Below, in pieces: positions 1 to 8,334 of a stretch of 64,000 nt of DNA. The first letter of the stretch is position 1, and each line of letters begins with the position of its first letter. Under the pieces are notes generated by a model. The model did no database searches. It worked only from the letters and a program-made list of their open reading frames with translations, and had not been told where the DNA came from. The position numbers and the translations under genes are program-made. Origin of the DNA: Cytophagaceae bacterium (GTDB lineage: Bacteria > Bacteroidota > Bacteroidia > Cytophagales > Cytophagaceae); contig JAGKWN010000007.1 of NCBI GenBank assembly GCA_021151805.1, positions 3,513-67,512 on the forward strand. Direction: 5' to 3'.

Positions 1-430
1 GTACGTGTTCACGAAAGTTGATGGCAGCGATCCATCCATCTTCAATTTCTTCAAACCATTCTGCATAGTATTCATCATCACTGCCATGAAAATTCATGAT
101 GTTCTCGCCGACCAAAATGTATTTAGTAATACCTTCTGCAAGCAGCAAGTCAATCACATTGCGTTTTAAATGCATGATATCGTTGTGCAAGGTATCGTTC
201 CATTCGCCTAAAAATTCGATCACAACAACCTGTTCGTCGTAATCTGCAAAAATAATTTTTATGTATAATGTTTCAGAACCTATATAATCCCATAGCGGAT
301 GGATATAATACCCATAAATGGAATTGGTATAATATTCGGTATTGTATTCCGCTTCATAAAAGGGAGACCGAGGGTCTTCAGCAGAAGAATAAGTTTCTTC
401 CCAATTATAAAACGGTTCAATCTCATGCAT
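1..430 (-). CDS. Conserved-looking hypothetical protein, 3' end outside window
   Basis: An uninterrupted minus-strand frame runs from an ATG at 430 to the window edge, giving at least 143 residues. The ATG lies inside the last codons of murQ, an 8-bp overlap that suggests translational coupling. The protein is acidic and rich in Tyr, Glu and Asp (for example FYNWEETYSS near the start and GEWNDTLHND in the middle), with no signal peptide or membrane segment. I do not recognise a family. Tight linkage to murQ and the upstream sugar kinase puts it in a cell-wall recycling operon, but this is context only. The C-terminus is missing. Confidence 0.75.
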   Translation of the reverse strand, partial: MHEIEPFYNWEETYSSAEDPRSPFYEAEYNTEYYTNSIYGYYIHPLWDYIGSETLYIKIIFADYDEQVVVIEFLGEWNDTLHNDIMHLKRNVIDLLLAEGITKYILVGENIMNFHGSDDEYYAEWFEEIEDGWIAAINFREHV

Positions 431-1235
431 GGCCTTTATATGCGTTTATGGCATTGCGTACATTGTTGCCGTTTTCTTCAAGAAGTTTTTTTGCCTTATC
501 TGCGTCAATGTTCAATTCATCCATGATCATGCGCACACCGCGGTCTACAAGTTTTAAATTGCTCAGCTGCATATCTACCATCTTGTTTCCTTTTACTTTT
601 CCAAGCTGAATCATGACAGCAGTAGAGATCATATTCAGGGCAAGCTTTTGAGCGGTACCAGCTTTCATACGGGTGCTGCCGGTAACGAATTCAGGTCCCG
701 TAATTATTTCTACAGGATAATCACAGGCTGCAGCAACAGCAGAGCCAGGATTGCATACAATACAGCCGGTATTAATACCAGCTTCTTTCGCTGCTTTTAA
801 ACCACCAATCACATAAGGTGTTCTGCCGGAAGCTGCAATACCGATTACAGTATCTGTTGTATTGATATCATATGCTTTCAGATCAAGCCAGGCTTGGGTG
901 GCATTGTCTTCCGCAAATTCAACAGCTTTGCGTATAGCGCTATCGCCGCCGGCAATAATGCCAACGACCATGCCTTGTGGTACACCGTATGTTGGTGGAC
1001 ATTCAGAGGCGTCTACCACACCAAGTCTACCGCTGGTGCCGGCGCCGATGTAAAATAAGCGGCCGCCATTTTTCATGCGCGGTACGATAGAATTGATCAG
1101 CGCTTCTAATTGCGGTAATGCTTTTTCAATCGCAAGCGGTACCGTCTTGTCTTCTTTATTGATGTTAGTCAGTAAATCTGAAACAGACATCTGTTCCAGG
1201 TTTGAATAGTTTGAAGAGGATTCAGTTATATTCAT
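423..1235 (-). CDS. murQ: N-acetylmuramic acid 6-phosphate etherase MurQ
   Basis: MurQ cleaves the lactyl ether of MurNAc 6-phosphate to give GlcNAc 6-phosphate and D-lactate, a cytoplasmic step in peptidoglycan recycling. The 270-residue protein has the SIS-fold sugar-phosphate site (GAGTSGRLG, residues 64-72), the family signature DASECPPTYG with the probable catalytic Glu78, and the conserved TGSTRMKAGTAQK segment. It is slightly shorter than the roughly 300-residue enterobacterial enzymes, mostly at the C-terminus. Its start overlaps the stop of the upstream kinase gene by 4 bp (ATGA type) and its stop overlaps the next gene, so the three are probably one operon. Confidence 0.95.
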   Translation of the reverse strand: MNITESSSNYSNLEQMSVSDLLTNINKEDKTVPLAIEKALPQLEALINSIVPRMKNGGRLFYIGAGTSGRLGVVDASECPPTYGVPQGMVVGIIAGGDSAIRKAVEFAEDNATQAWLDLKAYDINTTDTVIGIAASGRTPYVIGGLKAAKEAGINTGCIVCNPGSAVAAACDYPVEIITGPEFVTGSTRMKAGTAQKLALNMISTAVMIQLGKVKGNKMVDMQLSNLKLVDRGVRMIMDELNIDADKAKKLLEENGNNVRNAINAYKGHA

Positions 1236-2086
1236 AACGTGTGTTTCAAATGATATTCTTTTAAACCCTGCATCGGGTCGTCAACGATTTTATCAATTTT
1301 TACTTTTTTATCAGCAGCTACTTTTTCAAGTGCTTCTCTTAAATGTAATCCAATAGAACCTATGAAGCGTACAGGAAGTTTATCAAAATTTTCGTAGCGG
1401 CAAATACAATTGTCAAACAGCAAGCGGAAGTTTTCTTCAATCAACCCGTTCAGGTAAGCTTCTGATTTGTGTAAGATCGCAAACGGCGCCAGAGAAGCAA
1501 GATAGCGGTTGGGGAAAGGTTTTTTGTATACCTTATCCATGATATCGCTTTTACGGTCTGCCGTGAAAACTTCAAAGCGGGCGCGCACATCTGCAGGCAT
1601 GGCTTCACGGATATAATCACACGCCAGCAGTTTTCCTAAGAAACCGCCACTGCCTTCATCACCCATATACAGGCCAAGGGAATTTATATTTCGTACAATT
1701 TTTTTTCCATCGTAATAACACGTGTTTGATCCTGTGCCGCTGATACAGCAGATGCCCGCTTCATCGCCAAGTACAGAGCGTGCCGCAGCAATCAGATCGC
1801 TGTCAACATGTACAGAACAATTATTGAAAAGAGGAGAGATAGCTCTGGCTACTACAGCTTGTTGTGCGGGTAGTTCGCAACCTGCACCGTAAAAATAAAC
1901 AGCAGTGATTAAATGCATCTGCGGAAGATTCGGAACAAGTTCTTTCTGTAAAGCTTCCTGAATTTCTTCTACTGTTTGATAGTAGGGATTTATGCCGGTT
2001 GTGCGGATGGAGAAATCAGTCCCCTGATTTTTTCCGGTAAACAACCAGTTTGCTTTTGTTGAACCACTGTCGACGATTGCAATCAT
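1232..2086 (-). CDS. BadF/BadG-type N-acetylglucosamine/MurNAc kinase-like protein
   Basis: This 284-residue protein belongs to the ASKHA (actin-like ATPase) sugar kinases of the BadF/BadG/BcrA/BcrD group. The phosphate-1 motif DSGSTK is at residues 6-11, phosphate-2 GTGSN at 117-121 and GDEGSGG at 142-148. Relatives phosphorylate GlcNAc or MurNAc. Four-base overlap with murQ strongly suggests that it makes a substrate for, or feeds the same pathway as, MurQ, so a MurNAc kinase role is plausible. That substrate is inferred from context; GlcNAc or glucosamine is the alternative. It is the first gene of the unit, and the sequence upstream is a repeat element (2092-2247). Confidence 0.85.
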   Translation of the reverse strand: MIAIVDSGSTKANWLFTGKNQGTDFSIRTTGINPYYQTVEEIQEALQKELVPNLPQMHLITAVYFYGAGCELPAQQAVVARAISPLFNNCSVHVDSDLIAAARSVLGDEAGICCISGTGSNTCYYDGKKIVRNINSLGLYMGDEGSGGFLGKLLACDYIREAMPADVRARFEVFTADRKSDIMDKVYKKPFPNRYLASLAPFAILHKSEAYLNGLIEENFRLLFDNCICRYENFDKLPVRFIGSIGLHLREALEKVAADKKVKIDKIVDDPMQGLKEYHLKHTL

Positions 2087-2091
2087 GTTTA

Positions 2092-2247
2092 TTAGTTGCT
2101 AGTTTCTAGGTGCTAGTTGTTAGATAACCACCTAGTTTAAATTTTTATTTTGAGTATTATCCAACGTTTTATTTGCCCGGCTAGAGACCGGAAACTAGTA
2201 TTTACAAACTAAAGTCTAGTAACTAGTAACTAACGACTAGCAACTAG
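2092..2247. repeat. Imperfect inverted-repeat element rich in CTAGT
   Basis: Two 33-bp arms, 2092-2124 and 2215-2247, are reverse complements at about 25 of 33 positions and are built from iterations of TAGTTGCTAG and CTAGTAACTAG. They flank a 90-bp AT-rich centre. The right arm supplies the stop codon and last four codons of the cytochrome b5-like gene (2230-2490), so the element has invaded or reshaped that 3' end. No ORF lies inside. It resembles a small non-autonomous palindromic element or an intergenic repeat family. Mobility cannot be shown from one copy. Confidence 0.6.
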
Positions 2248-2490
2248 CTTTCCTACCACCGCAAACGTGTCAAATACATTTTGTGTATGCGGAGCATCTT
2301 TCATTTCATCTGTCAGATCCTGTCCGGCCCAGTGCTCATAATGCTTGCCATTGCGCCATAGTTTTGATCGGGAAACATCGTAGATCAGCCCGTTGAAGGC
2401 ACACCAGATTTCCGGTTTGTCTTGTCCGTTGCGCAATGCCAGCTGGCTTTTGGTATACTCTTTTAAAGGAGCATCAGATGAGTTTAGCAT
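2230..2490 (-). CDS. Cytochrome b5-like heme-binding domain protein
   Basis: This 86-residue protein is a single cytochrome b5-like heme/steroid-binding domain. It begins YTKSQLALRNGQ, followed by IWCAFNGLIYDVSRS, and carries the paired heme-ligand region with His in HYEHWAGQ and again in DAPHT. There is no signal peptide or membrane anchor, so it is probably a soluble electron carrier or heme binder. Its start lies 17 bp inside the end of the arginase-like gene, which suggests coupled translation and perhaps a shared process. The final residues VASR and the stop come from the repeat arm at 2215-2247. The redox partner is unknown. Confidence 0.8.
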   Translation of the reverse strand: MLNSSDAPLKEYTKSQLALRNGQDKPEIWCAFNGLIYDVSRSKLWRNGKHYEHWAGQDLTDEMKDAPHTQNVFDTFAVVGKLVASR

Positions 2491-3631
2491 GCGTGTTGAT
2501 CCAACGGTATGGTAATTCGCCTCTGTTGGCGGTTAAATAATCCGAGTATGCGCAAGGAATGATTGAGTTTCGTGCATACTGATGTTTGTTATTAGGGAAA
2601 GGAACTTCCAGCCACCACTTCTCCGTCTGCAGATGCTTGTAGAATGTAAGCTGCGAAGGTTCGCCTTGCATAGGTACAATGTATCGTACATACTTTGTGC
2701 TTTCAAAATCTGAATCTTCCTTGCGGTTATAAAAACCTTCAATGAAATACCAGATCATGGTAGCAATCACTGAAGCCGTTTGTCTCCGTTCGTCAAACAA
2801 GGGATTGTATTCATAAATACCTAAAGAGGTTAGTTTTGAGTTGAGGCCTGCATACCAGCAGATCTGGCAGGCTTCTTCGCCGGTTAAACCGAATGGTTGA
2901 GCGTTGGCATTGCCTGCTGCGTCGCTGTGTCTGATGGCTGTTATATCAAAAGTCATCATGTCAGCATCGCGGATCACAGGTTCTATTTCATCCAAGTTCT
3001 CGCGCATCTGGCCGATGCGGTACATTTCGAAATATAATTTTTCAAGAACGTTCAACGTTTCCTGATCAGTCAGGTATGTTTGATACGCAAGTTGTGAAAA
3101 GTTGAACAGGAAATTCGGTTCATGCAGTAAGATGCGGTGCAAATGTGTTTTGCTGATATCTTCCGTCGGAATATTCATGTCAATGTATGCATCCACATTC
3201 AACACACTGATCAGTTTGTTTGATCCTGCATAGGCCTGGAACTGGCCCAGGTCAAGGTCATGCGTACCGCCAAACAAAACAGGAACGATGTTGATGCTTA
3301 ATAAATATTCACAAACTTCTTTGATGCGTAAATAACTTTCTTCCACATTGATCCCCACACGTAGATTGCCCAAGTCAACAATGTTGTTGCTCCCCGAACC
3401 TCTGCGCAATGCATACAGTTTTTTTCGAATCTCATCAGCACCTTTTTCTGCACCGCGGTTTGTGGTTGAACCTCTTTCTTCGGATAAGCCAATCAGAGCA
3501 ATATGTACGCCCTGCAATTCTGGAAAGCTGTCTTTGTAATACGTAATGGCATTGGCAAAGATGTAGGGTTCAAGTAAATCGGAAGGTTGAAGTTCAATAG
3601 AAACCGGATCAAAAAAGATGCGAAGATTCAT
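2474..3631 (-). CDS. Arginase/formiminoglutamase-superfamily protein with altered metal site
   Basis: This 385-residue protein has the ureohydrolase fold layout, with LIGLSEERG near residues 47-54, GGTHDLD at 121-127, VDAYIDM at 146-152 and TFDITAIR at 227-234. Canonical enzymes use GGxH, DAHxD and SxDxD to hold two Mn ions. Here His124, Asp147, Asp151 and Asp229 remain, but the DAHxD histidine is Tyr149 and the second Asp of SxDxD is Thr231. Classic arginase or agmatinase activity is therefore doubtful. It may be a single-metal enzyme or a non-catalytic relative. It is longer than typical family members (about 300-320). It overlaps the cytochrome b5-like gene downstream. Confidence 0.85.
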   Translation of the reverse strand: MNLRIFFDPVSIELQPSDLLEPYIFANAITYYKDSFPELQGVHIALIGLSEERGSTTNRGAEKGADEIRKKLYALRRGSGSNNIVDLGNLRVGINVEESYLRIKEVCEYLLSINIVPVLFGGTHDLDLGQFQAYAGSNKLISVLNVDAYIDMNIPTEDISKTHLHRILLHEPNFLFNFSQLAYQTYLTDQETLNVLEKLYFEMYRIGQMRENLDEIEPVIRDADMMTFDITAIRHSDAAGNANAQPFGLTGEEACQICWYAGLNSKLTSLGIYEYNPLFDERRQTASVIATMIWYFIEGFYNRKEDSDFESTKYVRYIVPMQGEPSQLTFYKHLQTEKWWLEVPFPNNKHQYARNSIIPCAYSDYLTANRGELPYRWINTHAKLI

Positions 3632-3779
3632 GTGGTAGCCTATAAATTGATATCTGTAAATATAATCAAGTGAATGAATAAAAGGAAGGAAATGGGAGAT
3701 ATCTAATTTCTTTCACAAAAACTAGATTGGCATTAAAACAAGTTGTACAAATGCTATTTTGATTGGGTTAGGCAATAAT

Positions 3780-4076
3780 TTATATTTCAAAAAAAGCTTT
3801 TATTTCGTTGATCATATCGTCTTCAGAAATATCTCTAAACTCTTTTATAACAATATATTTTTCCAGTTCAAGCATTTCAAAATCTATATCGTATTTGAAT
3901 GGATGTATGTTTGATCGATAACTGTTAAATGTAGAAAAGTATACCATCTTATTTCCCTTTTTAATTCCAATAGCACACAAATCGGTCTCCCAATGATCAA
4001 TAATTTCTATTAGTGAAAAATCAAGCTGATTTTTTAAAATGGTTATCAAATTTTTGATGCTGATATCTTTTTGCAT
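3780..4076 (-). CDS. Hypothetical protein, 98 aa
   Basis: I do not recognise this protein. It is a small, acidic, AT-rich gene product (98 residues) with a hydrophobic-charged pattern typical of a compact alpha/beta domain, for example LIEIIDHWETDLCAIGI and KMVYFSTFNSYR. It has no signal peptide or membrane segment. It stands alone, about 150 bp from the arginase-like gene and about 195 bp from the radical SAM gene. Its lower GC than its neighbours could mean recent acquisition. Size and composition resemble immunity or SUKH-like proteins, but there is no motif to confirm that. Confidence 0.55.
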   Translation of the reverse strand: MQKDISIKNLITILKNQLDFSLIEIIDHWETDLCAIGIKKGNKMVYFSTFNSYRSNIHPFKYDIDFEMLELEKYIVIKEFRDISEDDMINEIKAFFEI

Positions 4077-4270
4077 AGTTTTTACAATAACTCATTACTC
4101 CAAACCTCTTCATGTATATGTCATAAAGAGGAAAATATTTTTTTCTTTAAAAGTAGATCTTCTATGATCGTTATAAACTTTTTTCTGTACTCAAGCAACA
4201 TGGATTTTCTAGACAATTTTGTAAATCATATCATCAGTTAAATCAACTTAATCAGTTGTTCAGACAAAAT

Positions 4271-5251
4271 CTATTTAAACAACTGTTTCCACGTGCCTTT
4301 TTCAATACTGTATTTCAATGTACTTGGCAATGCTTTGAACCAGTATTTATTGATCTCTACCGCAAACGAAGGTTGCATGTAACAGTTGATCGTGCAGCCT
4401 TCGCAGGCTGCAAGCTTACCTTCTTGTGCAATAATATTTTTAACAGCTGCAGAATGATACAGGTTGTATAAATCGTTGTTGATGGGAAATGTTTCTGTTC
4501 CTAAATGATAACAGGGTAGGACCAATGTATTATCCGGAGAAATGACAAGTGTGGAAGAGGCTGCCTTACACACCGGATCAGCAGTGTGATTGCCACCGTC
4601 AAGCCGTAGTTGAATGAAGGCCTCATTGATATAAATATTTTTTTTCTTTGCCCAATAAGCCAGTGCACTCAGATCTTTTTCTTTTAAACCATTACCGATA
4701 TCAACCTGGTTGTATTCAAAGGATGGATTTAAAATCAGTACAAGATCATTTGGTAAACAGATTTCTTCATACATTCTTTTGATCAGATGAATGTTGTGAT
4801 CAAAGACCGTAAAAAGAATATCGGGGCGCTCGCCTAATGATTTCGCCAGCTGGATGGATTCCATGACAAAATCAAAGCAGGCAACACCACGTAAGGTATC
4901 GTGCTCTTCTTTGTCGGGCGAGTCAAGCGAAAAATGCAGCATGTCCACCAAACCCTTCAATCGCTCTGCCCATTTGGGGTATAAAAGTGCATTGGTGGTG
5001 AGTGTTGTGATCATGCCATGCTTTTTGGCCAGCTTTAGCAACCGATCTATATCCCGGTGCAGCAAGGGTTCGCCGCCGGTAAAATCAATGACTTTTACAC
5101 CCAATTTTTTCAGATCAGCGATGTTTTTTTCTGCAGTATCAAGCGTTACATAAGGAGACGGTTTTTCCCAGATGTCACAGAAACTGCAGGTTGCATTGCA
5201 GCGGTAAGTGACATAATAATTGCATAAAACTGGCTTGGAACGTAACCGCAT
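4271..5251 (-). CDS. Radical SAM protein with C-terminal cysteine cluster
   Basis: This 326-residue protein has the radical SAM signature with Cys18, Cys22 and Cys25 (CNATCSFC) that holds a 4Fe-4S cluster, followed by the DFTGGEPLLHRD SAM-binding segment. Near the C-terminus further cysteines occur (LPCYHLG, ACEGCTINC), as in SPASM-like domains that bind extra clusters. Such proteins modify peptides, cofactors or hopanoid/lipid precursors. No precursor peptide or maturation partner is visible nearby, so the substrate is unknown. It is transcribed divergently from the aldolase gene. Confidence 0.85.
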   Translation of the reverse strand: MRLRSKPVLCNYYVTYRCNATCSFCDIWEKPSPYVTLDTAEKNIADLKKLGVKVIDFTGGEPLLHRDIDRLLKLAKKHGMITTLTTNALLYPKWAERLKGLVDMLHFSLDSPDKEEHDTLRGVACFDFVMESIQLAKSLGERPDILFTVFDHNIHLIKRMYEEICLPNDLVLILNPSFEYNQVDIGNGLKEKDLSALAYWAKKKNIYINEAFIQLRLDGGNHTADPVCKAASSTLVISPDNTLVLPCYHLGTETFPINNDLYNLYHSAAVKNIIAQEGKLAACEGCTINCYMQPSFAVEINKYWFKALPSTLKYSIEKGTWKQLFK

Positions 5252-5487
5252 AATAATGCAAGGTACTAAGGTTTCTTTTCATTTTACGTGAGAAGCGGGC
5301 TTTACGTAAAATGTGCCGGTCAACATGTTTATATATAATGTTCGTATAATACAAAAAATGGCTAATTATTACATTTTAAGCAATTTTCGGGGCAAATTTA
5401 TGCTCAGTTTAATGCTTTTTTGTATATTTAATCTTCCTTTTCAGGAAAAAAATGTATCCAACTACAAAGAATAATAAACAAAGTATT

Positions 5488-6585
5488 ATGGTTGAAAATG
5501 TAAAAAGCAAAGCGCTAACTGGCGTTATCACTGGCGATCAGGTTCAGGATTTATTTGCAGCTGCTAAAAAGGCAAAACTTGCGTTCCCGGCAGTAAACGT
5601 AGTAAGTACTGGTACTGTAAATGCAGTATTGGAATCAGCAAAAGCTGCGAACTCACCTGTTATTGTTCAGTTCTCTAACGGCGGTGGTCAATTCTATGCT
5701 GGTAAATCTTTACCAAACGGAAACCAGGAAGCTTCTATTGCAGGTGCTATCTCTGGTGCGCACCACGTACACCAGGTATCTGAATTGTATGGTGTAGGTG
5801 TTATTTTACATACTGACCACGCAGCAAAAAAATTACTTCCTTGGATCGACGGCTTGTTGACTGCTGGTGAAGCATTTTACAAAGTACATGGTAAGCCATT
5901 GTATTCATCTCACATGTTGGATCTTTCTGAAGAACCATTACATGAGAACATCGAGATCTGCAAAAAGTATCTTGAGCGTATGAGCAAAATCGGTATGACA
6001 CTTGAAATTGAATTGGGTGTTACTGGTGGTGAAGAAGATGGTGTAGATAATTCTGGTGTTCACCACGATGAATTGTATACAAAGCCTGAAGAAGTAGCTT
6101 ATGCGTACGAAGAGCTTATGAAAGTAAGTGATAAATTCACAATCGCTGCTGCTTTCGGTAACGTGCACGGTGTTTACACATCTGGTAGCGTGAAGTTAGA
6201 GCCCAAAATCTTAAGAAAATCTCAGGATTACATCAAATCTAAATACGGCCGTACAGAAGAGAATCCTTTGGATTTCGTATTCCACGGTGGTTCTGGTTCT
6301 TCTCAGGAGGAAATCCGTGAAGCAATAGGTTACGGTGTAGTTAAAATGAACTTAGATACAGATTTACAGTGGGCATTCTGGGAAGGTGTATTGAAGTATT
6401 ACAAAGGAAACGAAGCATATTTGCAAGGTCAGATCGGTAACCCTAAAGGTGCAGATCAACCAAATAAGAAATTCTACGATCCACGTGTTTGGTTACGTAA
6501 AGGTGAAGATTCATTTGTAGCTCGTTTAAACAAAGCATTTGAAGATTTGAACTCATTCAATGCAAATGCTAAAATGGGACACTAA
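5488..6585 (+). CDS. fbaA: Class II fructose-bisphosphate aldolase
   Basis: This enzyme splits fructose 1,6-bisphosphate into DHAP and glyceraldehyde 3-phosphate, and acts in reverse in gluconeogenesis. The Zn-dependent class II features are clear: IVQFSNGGGQF, LHTDHAAKKLLPW with zinc and catalytic residues, NVHGVYTSGSV, and VFHGGSGSSQEEI with the last zinc His. The ATG at 5488 is chosen because the family starts just before the GVITGDQVQDLF segment. An in-frame ATG at 5452 would add 12 polar residues. The 365-residue length fits the E. coli FbaA type. A strong terminator follows at 6613, so it is probably monocistronic. Confidence 0.95.
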   Translation: MVENVKSKALTGVITGDQVQDLFAAAKKAKLAFPAVNVVSTGTVNAVLESAKAANSPVIVQFSNGGGQFYAGKSLPNGNQEASIAGAISGAHHVHQVSELYGVGVILHTDHAAKKLLPWIDGLLTAGEAFYKVHGKPLYSSHMLDLSEEPLHENIEICKKYLERMSKIGMTLEIELGVTGGEEDGVDNSGVHHDELYTKPEEVAYAYEELMKVSDKFTIAAAFGNVHGVYTSGSVKLEPKILRKSQDYIKSKYGRTEENPLDFVFHGGSGSSQEEIREAIGYGVVKMNLDTDLQWAFWEGVLKYYKGNEAYLQGQIGNPKGADQPNKKFYDPRVWLRKGEDSFVARLNKAFEDLNSFNANAKMGH

Positions 6586-6612
6586 TTCTCTTCAGAATTA
6601 CTTCTTAAATTT

Positions 6613-6640
6613 AAGGGATGTGTAAAACATCCCTTTTTTT
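6613..6640 (+). terminator. Rho-independent terminator of fbaA
   Basis: An 8-bp stem AAGGGATG/CATCCCTT with a 7-base loop is followed by a run of seven T. It starts 28 bp after the aldolase stop codon. Confidence 0.9.
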
Positions 6641-6725
6641 ATCTCAATTTTCAACATAAGAAACAATAATCGATTATTTGCGTAATGAACGTTATTGAAG
6701 TATTGTAAAATGAGGGCGAAATCAT

Positions 6726-7031
6726 ATGGAAAAAATACAGCAGCAGCAAGAAGTAACTTTAATTGAAAAAGAAGCACTATCTACAATATTATTTTCTAAA
6801 ACGGATGTTATAGAAGATCCTGTTAAAAGAAGACTAAGACAAATTTACCTTGAAAAGGCTGAACGCTTAGGAAATGCATATCATGGTAAAGTGAAAATGA
6901 CTTTTATGACCGAAGGCGGTAAACTGATGATGGTTCATACAACTATCTGGTCGGCCGATCACCAGTATATAACACTAAAAGGAGGGATACATATTCCAAC
7001 GATATCGATTGTTGAAGTTGAATTCAGTTAA
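6726..7031 (+). CDS. Small hypothetical protein, 101 aa
   Basis: I do not recognise this protein. The N-terminal half is charged and helical (EKEALSTILFSK, DPVKRRLRQIYLEKAERLGN), and the C-terminal half looks like beta strands (GKVKMTFMTEGGKLMMVHTT, TLKGGIHIPTISIVEVEF). It has no signal peptide. The strand-rich end, built around a polar ligand-like GGIHIP turn, would suit a small beta-barrel or regulatory domain, but that is only an impression. It stands alone between two strong terminators. Confidence 0.7.
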   Translation: MEKIQQQQEVTLIEKEALSTILFSKTDVIEDPVKRRLRQIYLEKAERLGNAYHGKVKMTFMTEGGKLMMVHTTIWSADHQYITLKGGIHIPTISIVEVEFS

Positions 7032-7035
7032 AATA

Positions 7036-7095
7036 AAAAAGTCCCCCGATCCCGATCCCGATAGTTATCGGGATCGGGATCGGGGGACTTTTTTG
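7036..7095. terminator. Bidirectional terminator, 29-bp perfect arms
   Basis: Two perfectly complementary 29-base arms (7036-7064 and 7067-7095) are separated by GT. The arms end in A6/T6 tracts, so transcripts from either side end in U-runs. It serves the convergent genes 6726-7031 and queA. The stem contains GATCCC iterations and a CCCGATA/TATCGGG core that recurs in other terminators of this window. Confidence 0.9.
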
Positions 7096-7109
7096 TTTAT
7101 TTTTTTCTA

Positions 7110-8156
7110 TCAGATGATCAGCATTACATCACCATAACTTAAGAAATTATATTTTTCCTTAATCGCAGTTTTGTATGCTTTTGTCATTAACTCATATCCG
7201 CCAAATGCGCAAGCCATCATATATAATGTAGATTCAGGCATATGGAAGTTAGTAAGCATTGCATTTGCAATTTTGAAATCATACGGAGGGAAGATAAAAC
7301 GATCTGTCCAGCCTGCGTTTTGCTTTAAGCGATTGTTCGCAGAAACAGAAGATTCCAGTGCACGCATGGTTGTAGTGCCGATTGCACAAACACGTTTCTT
7401 TTTATCCAGTGCTTTATTAACCGTCTCTGCAGTTTCTGCATTGATAATAAAGTTCTCAGAATCCATTTTGTGTTTAGTTAAATCTTCAACATCAACTGTT
7501 CTGAATGAACCTAACCCAACGTGTAATGTCAATGGAGCAAAGTTTACACCTTTTATTTCCATACGCTTCATTACCTGTTTAGTAAAGTGCAAGCCTGCTG
7601 TAGGAGCAGCTACTGCGCCTTTCGCTTCAGCGAAGATCGTCTGGTAACGGTCTTTATCGGCTTCTTCAACTGGTCTTTTAATGTATCTTGGAAGGGGAGT
7701 TTCGCCAATGGTTTCAATGATTTTTGAGAAATCTTCTGAATTTCCATCAAATAAGAAGCGGATTGTACGGCCGCGTGATGTCGTGTTATCTACAACTTCA
7801 GCAACTAAGTCGCTATCGCCGAAGTATAATTTATTACCTACACGAATCTTACGGGCAGGATCAACCAATACGTCCCAAAGGTGTAGCTCAGCATTTAATT
7901 CACGTAGAAGAAAGACTTCGATTTTAGCGCCTGTTTTTTCTTTATTACCATATAAACGGGCAGGGAAAACCTTGGTATTATTCATAACCATGATATCTCC
8001 TTCGTCGAAATAATTGATAATGTCTTTGAAAACTTTGTGTTCGATGGTGCCTGTAGCGCGATTAATAACCATCATTTTTGCTTCGTCTCTGTTTGCAGCA
8101 GGATGCTGTGCAACAAGATCTGCCGGAAGGGCAAATTTAAATTCTGATAATTTCAT
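7110..8156 (-). CDS. queA: tRNA preQ1(34) S-adenosylmethionine ribosyltransferase-isomerase QueA
   Basis: QueA transfers and isomerises the ribosyl moiety of SAM onto preQ1 at tRNA position 34, making epoxyqueuosine. The 348-residue protein has the family's typical length and start (LSEFKFALPADLVAQHP), with NNTKVFPARLYG, AAPTAGLHFT and the C-terminal LTNFHMPESTLYMM and FLSYGD segments. A longer paralogue lies at 44433-45692. This copy is the more canonical of the two and is the better candidate for true QueA. A TATCTTTG box (8198-8205) lies about 40 bases upstream of the start. Confidence 0.95.
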   Translation of the reverse strand: MKLSEFKFALPADLVAQHPAANRDEAKMMVINRATGTIEHKVFKDIINYFDEGDIMVMNNTKVFPARLYGNKEKTGAKIEVFLLRELNAELHLWDVLVDPARKIRVGNKLYFGDSDLVAEVVDNTTSRGRTIRFLFDGNSEDFSKIIETIGETPLPRYIKRPVEEADKDRYQTIFAEAKGAVAAPTAGLHFTKQVMKRMEIKGVNFAPLTLHVGLGSFRTVDVEDLTKHKMDSENFIINAETAETVNKALDKKKRVCAIGTTTMRALESSVSANNRLKQNAGWTDRFIFPPYDFKIANAMLTNFHMPESTLYMMACAFGGYELMTKAYKTAIKEKYNFLSYGDVMLII

Positions 8157-8197
8157 TTAATATTACGGTATTAAATTTTAAAATGTAATTGAGCACG

Positions 8198-8205
8198 CAA
8201 AGATA
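8198..8205 (-). promoter_or_regulatory. Bacteroidota-type -7 box for queA
   Basis: On the minus strand the sequence reads TATCTTTG, an exact match to the TAnnTTTG -7 element, 41 bases before the queA start. No clear TTTG -33 element is seen at the usual distance, so it is only a half-supported promoter. Confidence 0.45.
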
Positions 8206-8334
8206 ACGCTTTTTTTACAGGAAATAGTGTTTATCTAAAAACTGTTATTAAGTGATTGAGATTGAGGAGGCTTTTACACTTTCTTTAGGTAACTAATCTG
8301 TATTTTTATATTTTATCAAATATCTGATTCGCAA

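Noticed and set aside
268..609. 113-residue plus-strand ORF at the murQ 3' end
   Set aside because: It lies across the murQ end and the partial minus-strand gene, both of which have better coding support.
4105..4131. Hairpin CCTCTT/AAGAGG as the terminator of the radical SAM gene
   Set aside because: On the minus strand it is not followed by a T-run, the loop is long, and the stem is only 6 bp.
7171..7647. 158-residue plus-strand ORF in queA
   Set aside because: It is antisense to conserved QueA segments.
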